NCBI GenBank assembly: GCA_010015675.1
Contig: ML976995.1
Span: 296,324-342,369 of the forward strand
DNA from: Byssothecium circinans
Lineage: Eukaryota > Ascomycota > Dothideomycetes > Pleosporales > Massarinaceae
DNA length: 46,046 nt
Direction: 5' to 3'
Within the stretch, counting starts at the first letter, position 1; each line of letters begins with the position of its first letter. The position numbers and the translations under genes were made by a program. Below are positions 10,659-19,794 of the stretch, one piece after another. A model generated the notes under the pieces. The model was given only the letters and a program-made list of their open reading frames with translations, was not told where the DNA came from and searched no databases.

Positions 10659-11801
10659 ATGCTACCCTTCTTAAAAACCCACCTCTCAACCCTCTCTGCC
10701 AACATCGTCCACGGCCACGCTACCCCCACCCCCATCCCCCAAACCCTCTCAGACCTCGAATCCCTCATCCACACCCTCGACAAAAAATGCCCCTGCGACA
10801 CCTGCCAGCCCTCGCACCGCCTCCGACGAAAAAACTGCCTCCTCAGCACACACCCAACCTTCAACCTCTCCCTCAACCTAATCCCAAACCACCACTCCCA
10901 CATCGTCTACGCACCACCCCCAAAACCCCTATCTTTCCTCCACCTAAAGCCCGAGATAATGCACCTCACCCGCACAACAATCCAGTACTTCTTCCGCCCC
11001 GTCGCCGATCTAAAACCCCCGCAACACGCCGCGCGCTCCGCAATCCGCCTCTGGCGCGACACCCACTGGCACGACATCACCACCATCCCCTCCTCCCCGG
11101 ACGCGCGAGCCCTCATCACCGCGCCGGAAATGCTCCAGCTCTGGAAAAACCTCAACACGCTGTTCTTCGGGACGCATATCCGCAGGTTGGCATTCCGCTG
11201 GCGTCGTTCCCTCTCTACGCTCGGCGCAGCTTTTCGGACGGATGGTCTGGGTATCCCATATATTGCTATGAACCCGCTGAAACACTCACAGCAGTTCGGC
11301 GGCTATGTCTTGCTGGATGTTATCAGCACGCTTGTGCATGAAGCGATTCATGTCTTCCTCCGGTGCCGCGCGTGCGGATTCTGTCGGAGCCGCGGCGCGG
11401 ATCTAGGGAACGGGGGGCATGGGAGCGCTTTTCAGATCTTGGGTAGGGCGCTGGAAGAGGCGGGTCCGAGACTCCTGGGACTGCCGCTGAGGCTGGGGCG
11501 GTTGGAGGCTGTGCTGGGGAGTTGGAAGGGTAGGGGAGAGGCGGGGGTACCGAGTTTGTGTGAGTTTGGGGCGTGGGGGTTGAGCGACGATTGGGCTTTT
11601 GAAGGGGATGCGGATGTGAGGAGGTTGATTGAGAGGGCGAGGGAGGTGGGGGAGGGGAGGCGTGAGGGGTTGGGGTTAGGGGAGTATGCGGGGGTGAGGG
11701 AGGTGGTTGAGTGTGTTTTTGGGAGGAATGGGGATGGGTCGTTGAGTTCGTGGTTGAGGTGGCGGAGGGGGGCTGATGGGGAGAGGGTGGGTGAGGAATA
11801 A
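10659..11801 (+). CDS. SprT-like zinc metalloprotease, copy B
   Basis: Single exon, 380 residues. A Pro/Leu-rich N-terminal third is followed by an SprT-like core: LNTLFFGTHIRRLAFRWR, GIPYIAMNP, LVHEAIHVFLRCRACGFC with HEAIH at residues 227-231, and GGHGSAFQILGRALEEA. The order matches copy A (LNALLHYVNDIFFG / QISLNP / HEAVH / WHGRPWQ), so these are tandem paralogues despite low overall identity. A CxxC pair (RACGFC) directly after the zinc helix is absent from copy A. The coding strand switches from strongly C-rich (about 10660-11130) to strongly G-rich (about 11380-11800). Function is probably proteolytic and DNA-associated by family, but this is inference. Confidence 0.72.
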   Translation: MLPFLKTHLSTLSANIVHGHATPTPIPQTLSDLESLIHTLDKKCPCDTCQPSHRLRRKNCLLSTHPTFNLSLNLIPNHHSHIVYAPPPKPLSFLHLKPEIMHLTRTTIQYFFRPVADLKPPQHAARSAIRLWRDTHWHDITTIPSSPDARALITAPEMLQLWKNLNTLFFGTHIRRLAFRWRRSLSTLGAAFRTDGLGIPYIAMNPLKHSQQFGGYVLLDVISTLVHEAIHVFLRCRACGFCRSRGADLGNGGHGSAFQILGRALEEAGPRLLGLPLRLGRLEAVLGSWKGRGEAGVPSLCEFGAWGLSDDWAFEGDADVRRLIERAREVGEGRREGLGLGEYAGVREVVECVFGRNGDGSLSSWLRWRRGADGERVGEE

Positions 11802-12095
11802 GGTTTGTTGGAGTGTGGATGTCTGGTTAGACGTGTCTGTGTAGTTGATGTTTCGGGTTGATTGTTCCCGTCAGAGTCTTGGCAGGGAGCTGGTTAGACT
11901 CTCGATGGGGAGAGTCTGCAAGTAAAAAAAGAAAGGGATAGAGAAGTGCAGTTAGAGATCCTATTCGAACGAATCAGGCGCAAGCCCTTTTCTATGTCGT
12001 TGTGATTGACGGCCCAGACTGTAACAGCGTGACATCTGTAGTTATACTCTAAAGACACTCAATCCTCACCAATCGAACCATTTACTCTCTCTTCC

Positions 12096-13106
12096 TCACC
12101 CCGTCCACACTGGCGGACCCGGGATATTATAGACCTATTCACACCCATTAGCACACCTCTTCACTCCCCAGAACATCCGCCCAGTACTCACCGTACTATT
12201 CGACACCCCCGGCGCATAAATATCAATATTAATCTCCGGTTCTGCACACCATTAACCCTCATCCAATATCACCAACCACCGAAAGTCGACAAAAGAAAAA
12301 AAAAAAAGGATACTCACGGTCCATACTCCACACCCCTGGAATCCTTACCAAAAACTCCCTCCCAGGCACCCTCCCCACCCCCTCATTCCCAACATCCAAA
12401 TGCGCACACTGCGCATAAAACTGCGGCCTATTCGCCGAATGCAAACTCACAACCTCATGCCTAACAAGATACCTCCCCCTCCTCAGTCCCACGGGCACCC
12501 TCTCACTCCACAGACTGGGCCCGCCATCCCATCTCGAAAAGCTCTTCTGGAACCACGTCCCCAGCTCAATGGTCCCGCTTTCCAGCCCCCGTTGCCCGAT
12601 CTTGAACCACTCGGCCGTCGACGAGTCGAAGGTGCTGCAGTCGTCGTTGTCGCAGTGCGCCATCCATGCGATCATGGGGCCGACCGTGTGCACCCAGTAC
12701 ATGTACACGGCGGTGATGTTTTGGCCTGCGGTGATGGGGATAGAGGCGCGGGCGGGGGTGCCGGGGGCGTTGCAGGAGAGGGAGGTGTTGAGCGGGGAGG
12801 TTATGGGGTCGTTGGTTACCCATTTTCGCTGGGGCATCCAGGGGGCGGTGTCTTGGGGGATGGGGTCGTCGTAGGGGGAGTAGCTTGGGGGAAGGGGAGG
12901 GATGTTAGTTGGTGGGAAGAACAAAGACAGGATGGGAGAGAAAGTATGGGGTTTAAGGGGGAACTGCGTGGAGGGATGGGTGAAACTCACCCTGGGTACC
13001 ATGTATCTCCCACGGTGTAGTTTAGACATCCACCATGCGCAGCTGCTTGGTGGGCAAGTAATGTAGCTATTAAAGCTAGTACTTTACCTTTGAACTGAAA
13101 TAACAT
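12096..13106 (-). CDS. AA9 lytic polysaccharide monooxygenase (secreted, copper-dependent)
   Basis: Four exons on the minus strand: 13106-12991, 12883-12318, 12241-12192, 12134-12096, giving 256 residues. Residues 1-23 form a signal peptide ending LLAHQAAA, so maturation exposes His24 (HGGCLNYTV), the first copper-brace residue. The second is His104 in HTVGPMIAWMAHC, with Gln193 and axial Tyr195 in QFYAQCAHLDV. RYLVRHEVVSLHSA and EINIDIYAPGVSNST are further AA9 hallmarks. It ends VYNIPGPPVWTG with no CBM1. AA9 enzymes cleave cellulose or xyloglucan oxidatively outside the cell. It is divergent to the acetylxylan esterase at 13996, with XlnR-type sites between them. The coding strand goes from C-rich to G-rich along exon 2. 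Confidence 0.93.
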
Positions 13107-13308
13107 GTTCGCGACTACTTATCCCGCTTTCGTCACTCCGTCGAGCTGACGTTTTTCAGTACATCCGTAGAAGAGTAAGAAGAACGAAAGGCAGCGTTCA
13201 AGTGCGGAGCACGTCGCCCATAATATCTCGGTCCGAAGCAAAGACGAGCCAATGGGTGTGTAGTGAGAGGAAAACAATGGAGAAGGGAATGGGCATCTGA
13301 CGTACTGG

Positions 13309-13779
13309 GGCTAAAGGCAAGGATGGGTTGATGTGAAGGCCTAGGAAAAGTGGAGGCTGCAGAGAGAAGCTTCCCCACAAAGATTTACGGTACGGCAATG
13401 TGCAAGATATCGTGGATATATGAATTGTCACCGGTAAGGCTAAGGAGATGTGGATTGGAAAAGTGGCATATGAGCCGGGGAATAGATTGCGCACTTTGCA
13501 TCTCGGCGTCATCATAGATGAAGGATGGCACAAGTGGTAGTTTGGGCGAAAAAGCGTGAAGCGAAATGATTTTGCGATCGCGTAGGTCTATTCAATCGAG
13601 CGTTGAGTGATCTTTAGTGACGAGGGGTTGGCTCTATGAGAGAACGATTTATTGTGGAGTTGGTAAGAGGCGCTCGACCGACGTGGGCAGGCTAGGGTAA
13701 GGTGTATGAACCGGATGAAATCGTGATATGCGAGAATGCTTAATCGAAAGCTTGATTGCGAATCCTTGCGCCTTTAGCC
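13309..13779. promoter_or_regulatory. Four XlnR/XLR-1-type GGCTAR sites in shared promoter
   Basis: GGCTAA occurs at 13309-13314 (in GGGGCTAAAGG) and 13438-13443, GGCTAG at 13690-13695, and GGCTAA on the minus strand at 13774-13779 (TTTAGCC). XlnR-family regulators of (hemi)cellulase genes bind GGCTAA/GGCTAR. About one match would be expected by chance in 890 bp on both strands. Possible CreA-type SYGGRG motifs lie at 13305-13310, overlapping the first site, and at 13350-13355 and 13475-13480. Binding is inferred, not shown. Confidence 0.5.
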
Positions 13780-13930
13780 TAAGACACTCGGCAACTTTTC
13801 CAAACATTGATCGAAGCTCTCTTGTAGTTTGGGTATGCCAGTCGTGGATCAACATATCATTTGATAATCCCGCGAATGAGGGGAGCCCCGCAAAAAGATG
13901 TAGGAGTGGTGTCACGCTGGACTGAGCGTG

Positions 13931-13938
13931 TATAAAAG
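13931..13938 (+). promoter_or_regulatory. TATA box of the acetylxylan esterase gene
   Basis: TATAAAAG lies 58 bp before the ATG at 13996, a normal position for a TATA box giving a short leader in an inducible fungal gene. Confidence 0.6.
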
Positions 13939-13995
13939 CAGAGAATTGACGACACGATATCTTGCTTGACACAGAGGTTGTTCTATTTCGTTACC

Positions 13996-14986
13996 ATGTA
14001 TCCACCGGCCCTAGCAGCAGCTCTAACTTTTGGCGCGACTGCGTTCGGCGCTCAGCTTACGCAGGTTAGCAATTATAACAACAATGCAAAGGCGAAGCCG
14101 GGTATGTACGTACCTTGCCTACTTCAAGCCTTTCGAGCAATCATCGACCGGGGTTTTAACTTTTCCAAGGTGGGTCTATGTGCCCGACAAAGTGCAATCC
14201 GACGCCCTTGTAGTCGCAATTCACTCCTGCCAATCTTCTGCACAGAAATATTTCGCCAACTCCAAGATCCCATGGCACCAAGGTTCCGACCGCAAGGGTT
14301 ATGTGACCGTCTGGCCATCATCCACGACTGAGTGTTGGGATGTATCGAGTAAAGCTTCGCTTAGCCACGATGGCGGGGGCGATAGCAATGCGATCGCGAA
14401 CATGATCAAGTATGCCATCACGCAGTACAAGATCGACCCGAAGAAGTTGTATGTAACGGGAGGGTCCAGCGGAGGTAAGTTCCGGAATCCAGGTACGGGA
14501 AGTCGAAGGTAGTGCTAACACGCGATAGGCATGATGTCGAACGTTCTCGCAGCAACATATCCCGATCTCATCACCGCTGTCTCGCTTTACTCTGGTGTGC
14601 CAGCAGGTTGCTTTGTTTCTTCGTCTGGCGGCGCAGCTCAATGGAACAACACCTGCTCAGGCGGGCAATCAACCGCAACACCGCAGAAGTGGGGTGATGT
14701 CGTGCGCGCCATGTATCCCGGCTACAACGGAACCCGTCCACGAATGCAGATTTGGCACGGGTCTACCGACGGCACTCTGAGTCCGAAGAACTACGATGAG
14801 ACAATCAAGCAGTGGACGAATGTTTTTGATGTGAGCACTACGCCGACGAGCTCCAAACCGGATACACCCGAGAGGAATTATCGGATGGATGACTTCGGAC
14901 CGAACGTGGAGGGCATCTGGGCTGTGGGCGTTGGACACTCTGTGCCATCGCATTTGGATGCTTCAGAAGCTTGGTTTGGCCTATAG
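13996..14986 (+). CDS. CE1 acetylxylan esterase (PHB-depolymerase-type esterase), secreted
   Basis: Three exons: 13996-14105, 14170-14474, 14529-14986, giving 290 residues. The N-terminus (about 1-19, ending TAFGA) is a signal peptide. The mature protein has the alpha/beta-hydrolase pattern of fungal CE1 acetylxylan esterases: WVYVPDKVQSDALVVAIHSC, then GGSSGGMM with nucleophile Ser137, Asp219 in HGSTDGTL and His275 in GVGHSVPSH. There is no CBM1. The enzyme removes acetyl groups from xylan outside the cell, opening it to xylanases. It is divergently transcribed from an AA9 oxidase, a sensible pairing for plant biomass attack, with shared GGCTAR sites upstream. Exon 1 ends in a split Met codon that restores PGMWVYVPD. 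Confidence 0.9.
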
Positions 14987-15121
14987 TGGGCGCTTCAAAG
15001 ATTCAACTAGTATCTCGTAGGCTTGAAGCAACTGTGAGCAATATCAGCAGAGTTTGAGCGAACCAAGAATACCAAGAAATATTAGTACCTACGATTGTCA
15101 ACATAATCACGTTCAAAATAC

Positions 15122-17356
15122 TTATATAATAGTGATCTGTCTTCGAGGAAGCTTTAGGCCTCGCATCTCACCATGCATGACACCATAGACGAAAGATTCC
15201 CCAACGAGGCGATATTGACCGTTGGGCTGTGGTCGCAGTACGAAAGGCACACCTGCACCATGAAAAATCCACACCTCGTCGCCAGCAGCTACAGAGCGAG
15301 CCCCTGTCCCCAGATAGCCTCCTCTTGTCTTGAACAACCTTCGTCTCTTTCCTCCACTTTGATCAAACTCATGTTGCAGTTGCGCGAGACCGATCGGGGA
15401 ATAAGTCCCGTTGAACATGTTCTCCACAACCGTGGCTAATCGTTGCCGATACATGCCTACGCTATATGGCGACTCTGGGCCTTCGAGCTGGAGCAGGGTG
15501 CGCCATTCGGGATAGATCGACTCAGACAGCGGTGTATGGTGTGGTTGGAAAGCATCTGCGCTGGACCAAGGCTGCAAACGATGGCGTATTTGCAGGTTAA
15601 GAATGTAGTCAATAAACAGTAACCCGGTGTTTGCTGGCGCAGGGTACGTTTTATTGTAAATGTCCGTGGTCAATGTCCTCCATAATACCTCTACGCGACC
15701 TACTCGCTCGCCGCTCTTTCCCAATTTTGGGTATGGCATATCGAGAGACAAAGCCAACTTGACGATGCTTGCCCACGATGCAGAAGGGTCGTCCGACTCA
15801 TTCTGCAGGATCGAGGCCTGATCGATCACATCCAGCAGATAGCCCTGCACGTCCAGCTCGCCATTTGCCATGCTGAAAATGTTGGGCTCCCAGCTAAGAG
15901 TCCCAGACGCCTTCCAGAAGCTTGGACCACGATAGCGTAAGGGGTAGGGATCGAGCTTGACACTGTAATCAGGTACCCATGAAGGAAGATCTGATATGCT
16001 TCGCTGTGAAGGATCTTCAACATGGGAGAGCAAAGTGAGGTTTCGATAAGATGTTATAAGAGCGCGAGCGGCATCTGTATATACTTCCTGAACGCTGAGG
16101 TTGTAGTTGGGTGCTAGCGCAGTCGGTTCATGACGAAAAGGTGCCATGCTTTTATTAGCCAGCCCAAGAAAGGCATAGATTTTGTCGCGCGGGTCTGTAG
16201 ATTTGGAGAAACGGTGCGTGTCCAATAGCGTCCGAAGAGCTGGTCGCACATTTTCTCCCTGGCTGATAGAATCATCCGAAACGGCCATTTTAAGTCGAGT
16301 CGCGTCGAGATACAGTGGGCCAACGCCAACATCTAGTCTCGACTGTAGGACGCGCTTGTAGCTTCCCGGATTCTTTTGCAGAGACTTGATGTGGCGCAAT
16401 TTTTCCGTATGCAGGTGGTGGTACCATTTGGTCGCCTTTATAAACGAGAGCGTTTTCGACAACTTGGTCCAGGGAAAGGATTTGTTGCCACAGATGACGA
16501 AGGCAGCACGGGCTAAAGTGATTTCTTGAACGACCTAAATGCGTCAGTCTGGAGTATATATATTCATTAGCGACATAGTTACCCATGCGCGCTTGAACCA
16601 TGGCCGATTTATCAAGGCGATGAAGCCCAGCCAGTTGTGGTAAGATAGATTTGGATGATTGTCGCCAACACTTTGGCTTGGTTCGTAGAAGGAGGTGTAT
16701 GAAATAAGTGGCCACACGTCTTCCGACATGGCGGAAATCCTTTCAATAGTCGTGAGCGCATCCAGCGTGTACTCGTCCTCTTTCCCCAGCCACACAAGGA
16801 CATTGCAAGCTTCTTTGAAGATCTCGGCCATCTTCGCTACTTGGACATTTCGCTCTAGAATATCCTCCTGATGAACGCACAAAGCATCTACCCAGTAATA
16901 CATCGGTTTTAGATTTGTGTGCTGAGATGCAATCGGCTTGGCCAACATGCGTAGCGCATCTTTGAGGTTGGACGTGACTTTGATGATTTGATCGTCGCAT
17001 ATGATGGAGTGCCGCCGAGCTCTTGCGGATACATAGGGTCCACCGTTGAGCGGCGAGAAACCAGACTCTGTGCCGACTGACGCACCATCCTGGGGGATCT
17101 GTTGTCGTGAGGTCGAAGTAGACTTCAGACGCATAAGCGGATTACCCCACGTGTAACTCAGGGCTTGGAAAGGCGGCGCATCCTGAAGCTCGAAGGCTTC
17201 CAGTGAGCATCGCACAATTCTGTGATCCGTCGAGCGCTCGATCTTCAGAAGCCGTATGCATGTTGGTGATGGTAGAGGTTTGTACTGGTAGTAGCCAAGG
17301 AGGAAATGCAGGTTCTGTGTGACGCGTGAATGGCTGAGAATGGTTCGAAAGCGCAT
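15122..17356 (-). CDS. HET-domain (heterokaryon incompatibility) protein
   Basis: Two exons, 17356-16583 and 16534-15122, give 728 residues; a 48-nt intron splits AW/VVQEI. The HET domain (about residues 50-290) shows APPFQALSYTWGNP, YYWVDALCVHQEDILERN, MAEIFKEACNVLVWLG and RPWFKRAWVVQEITLA. This is the usual order for HET6/tol-type proteins, and the C-terminus (FVYGVMHGEM) also fits that class. HET domains trigger cell death on non-self recognition in many ascomycetes, though most copies have unknown partners. The segment between the HET domain and the C-terminus has no domain I recognise. The frame is open and the codon use unremarkable, so it is probably functional. Confidence 0.92.
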
Positions 17357-18025
17357 CGGAGCAACAATAGCTTTCTCGGGATCATGTTAATTGTAATACT
17401 GGTGAATGGTCCGAGGCATGTTGAGATGTTGTTGAACGGCTTTGAGGGATGGAGGTATTGCCGCCGACATTGGAGGTTGCAAGGATTCGTTGGAGACCGT
17501 GCGGGGCTCGATGACTGCGCCATTAGATAGACGCCGACGATGAAACAGATTGGAAGCAGTATTAAAGACACGGTGTTTGAAGGTGGAGGTATTCGTACTA
17601 TCTGCGGATGAGTAAAGGTGTTGGAGGCCAAAAAGTGCGAAAAGGTGAAGGTTAGATGTGGCCAGCTAGAAGTGGAAGGGCGACGCTGTGCACGTACTCG
17701 TCAAACAGACAAGCAACCGATTTGCATTGCAGCTAGAAAAGTCAATGAGAGATGCGTTTAACGCTGACACCTTTCTCTACATGTCGAGATAAAACTTTCA
17801 GCTCCTTGGGATGGTTCGCATTCGCACATCCCAAAAAGGGAACTTATACGCGTGAGTTGGGATGACTAAGCCAGTGGGGTCAGGTGCATCGTGAGAAGCT
17901 GCTGATCACATCGCTCTCCTCGAAGCAGTGCTCCTCTCTCTTCTCTACCCGGGATGGGCTCCTCTATTTACAGGCCGCAGCCTTTCAAGTAACACTGAAA
18001 GCCCCCAGGCAATGCGCAGACAGCA
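17357..18025. other. Divergent promoter region, no gene seen
   Basis: This is the region between the HET gene and the next plus-strand gene. A 128-codon minus-strand ORF (17245-17631) overlaps the HET start in another frame and is judged spurious. No RNA gene or clear regulatory element was seen. Confidence 0.5.
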
Positions 18026-18781
18026 ATGAGCGCCTCACGCAGCCTCGACCCGCTCGACCTCCCCGACGAGGAGCTCCCCGGCTATGACGAACCGGCGCCC
18101 GAATACAGCGTGGAAGCCAATACCACGGCGCTGCACACGTACCATCTCCGCCAGGTAGACCGCAAGCTTCAGCTGTTCGTGCCCTATGGGCCCTCAGCCT
18201 CGGTGTCGTACAAGGTCACCACGCGCAGCGCAAGGTTGTTCTCGAAGAAGGCGGAGATGGACGTTTGGCGCACAGTTCCTAGCATAAAGAGAGAGGAGCA
18301 TGTGGCTTCTGTGTGGTTTGATAACGATGGGCCATTGCCATGGCGACCCCGCGCGCATTTCATCCACGGGTCGAGCAGCCACGCCATGGAGTCGCGCAAC
18401 TTCTCCGACTGGAGCATCGTCATCAATGGCACGACGTACGCGTGGGTCTTCGTCTCGCACCCGTCCTGCTATCTGGTCCTACACGAGCCCGTGACCGACG
18501 AAGTGATTGCGCGCTTCAACTTTTCAGCTCGCGGCACGACGGCGCATGGCGGTGCCGAAGCGGGCAATCTGACCATCCATCGGCGGCATGCAGTGGCAGC
18601 AGAGGGCGAGGGCGTGGAGAAGATATTGTGTGCGCTGATTGTGACTCTGGCCAATTTCAAGAAGATGGGACGGCATTACAAGAATGAGGCAGGTGTGTCG
18701 GCGATGGGGTTGGGCGCGTCGTTCTCGGGGGAGCAGCGCGTGCTGCACAGGGCGTCGGTTGCTACTGCGGCAACGCTGTAG
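18026..18781 (+). CDS. Conserved unknown protein, possible LURP-one/tubby-like fold
   Basis: Single exon, 251 residues, ATG at 18026. I cannot name the family with certainty. The N-terminus (about 1-30) is acidic and Pro-rich with LPGYDEPAPEYS, reminiscent of short adaptor motifs (PxY-like) used by arrestin-like and Rsp5-interacting proteins. The rest alternates beta-strand-like segments: LHTYHLRQVDRKLQLFV, VSYKVTTRSARLFSKK, WSIVINGTTYAWVFV, CYLVLHEPVTDEVIARFNF. It ends in a hydrophobic helix, GVEKILCALIVTLANFKK. This strand pattern is what tubby-C2/LURP-one-related proteins show, so a membrane-lipid-associated beta barrel is a fair guess. There is no signal peptide and no intron. Confidence 0.7.
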   Translation: MSASRSLDPLDLPDEELPGYDEPAPEYSVEANTTALHTYHLRQVDRKLQLFVPYGPSASVSYKVTTRSARLFSKKAEMDVWRTVPSIKREEHVASVWFDNDGPLPWRPRAHFIHGSSSHAMESRNFSDWSIVINGTTYAWVFVSHPSCYLVLHEPVTDEVIARFNFSARGTTAHGGAEAGNLTIHRRHAVAAEGEGVEKILCALIVTLANFKKMGRHYKNEAGVSAMGLGASFSGEQRVLHRASVATAATL

Positions 18782-19614
18782 CTGATACTAAGTGTGTGAA
18801 TACATACCTGGGCACATGTTTGGTCTCTCTGTTTCGATCCATGTCGATACATGTCTATCTCTGTCTCTGTTGTGTCTTACTCATGTTTGGTGTGAAGGAT
18901 CCGCGGGGCTCTGGTCACTAGCACCACGGTTTGATTAATGACAGCGGTCCGGACCGTGTGCTCATACTGTATTTAGTCCACGGCCGAGTGAGTGATGTTG
19001 CCAGTCGTCAACTGATACACACACATTGCTGGAGGCTGTTTGTGGATCGTGATCGGAGGCAGTCAACATTTGAAGTGCTGGTGTGGGGAGATTGGCAGCA
19101 TGGTTCACAAGCATCGATGCTTGGCGCCAGTGTTCTCGAACGCAGCATCGCCCATCGGGAATTGTTTGGGTGATCAGAGAAGGCCCGAACGACACATTCA
19201 AATGCCTAGGTACAGGTCCATTACCTATTGTACTCGTAGCTGGTAGCTGGTAGGACTTGGAAGTGAGAAACTCCTTGCATCCCGCCTCTGCTCCTTGCGT
19301 CGGCGTGTCAATTGTCAATCCCTCCAGAGCTCCAGAGCCCAGGGCTGACTCTCTTTAAACACGGATCTCTCCGTGGCCCCGGCGTACCCGTTCGTTTCTC
19401 ACCTCACCTCCACTTTGTGCGCAGTTCCCGTCGCTGTCTACTGTTTACCTCTATCGCACCCAGAGTCACCGTATACCGACGCTCGTCCTCTCCTTTGGTC
19501 CTCTCCTTCGCCCATGATTGCTACGGCAGTTGCATCAGCAACCGCCACGACCCCCCACGAGCTCTAGAGTCCCCCGTCGCTCGATTGGCACCTGCCGTTC
19601 GCATCGCCAGAGGC
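18782..19614. other. Promoter and leader region of the SLN1-type kinase
   Basis: No gene is supported. Short ORFs on both strands lack family features. From about 19320 the plus strand becomes pyrimidine-rich (CCTCACCTCCAC, CTCTCCTTCG), as is common for fungal promoters and long leaders of signalling genes. Confidence 0.45.
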
Positions 19615-19626
19615 ATGGCCAGTTGA
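19615..19626 (+). promoter_or_regulatory. Upstream ORF 1 (ATG GCC AGT TGA)
   Basis: A three-codon upstream ORF, Met-Ala-Ser-stop, lies 180 nt before the kinase start. It sits in a 17-nt sequence (ATGGCCAGTTGACARCC) that is repeated 97 nt downstream. If transcribed it could restrain translation of the kinase. Confidence 0.4.
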
Positions 19627-19711
19627 CAGCCTGGCGCACCCTTCACCCGCCCGCCCCCCAGCCTGTCCACGCTTGCCTTCGCACCACAAGGAGGAGAAGA
19701 GACTTCAAGGA

Positions 19712-19723
19712 ATGGCCAGTTGA
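19712..19723 (+). promoter_or_regulatory. Upstream ORF 2, identical to uORF 1
   Basis: A second ATG GCC AGT TGA lies 83 nt before the kinase ATG at 19795. The flanks GGMATGGCCAGTTGACARCC match the first copy, so the pair looks like a local duplication that kept the uORF intact. Confidence 0.4.
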
Positions 19724-19794
19724 CAACCCAGCGCCAACCCCTTCAGCCTGGCTACGCCTACTGCCACCCTTTATCTTCGCACGGCAAGGAAAAG

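Noticed and set aside
12400..13020. 206-codon plus-strand ORF over the AA9 gene
   Set aside because: It is a shadow of the minus-strand AA9 exons, Gly/Val-rich with no family signature, while the other strand has copper ligands and exact splice sites.
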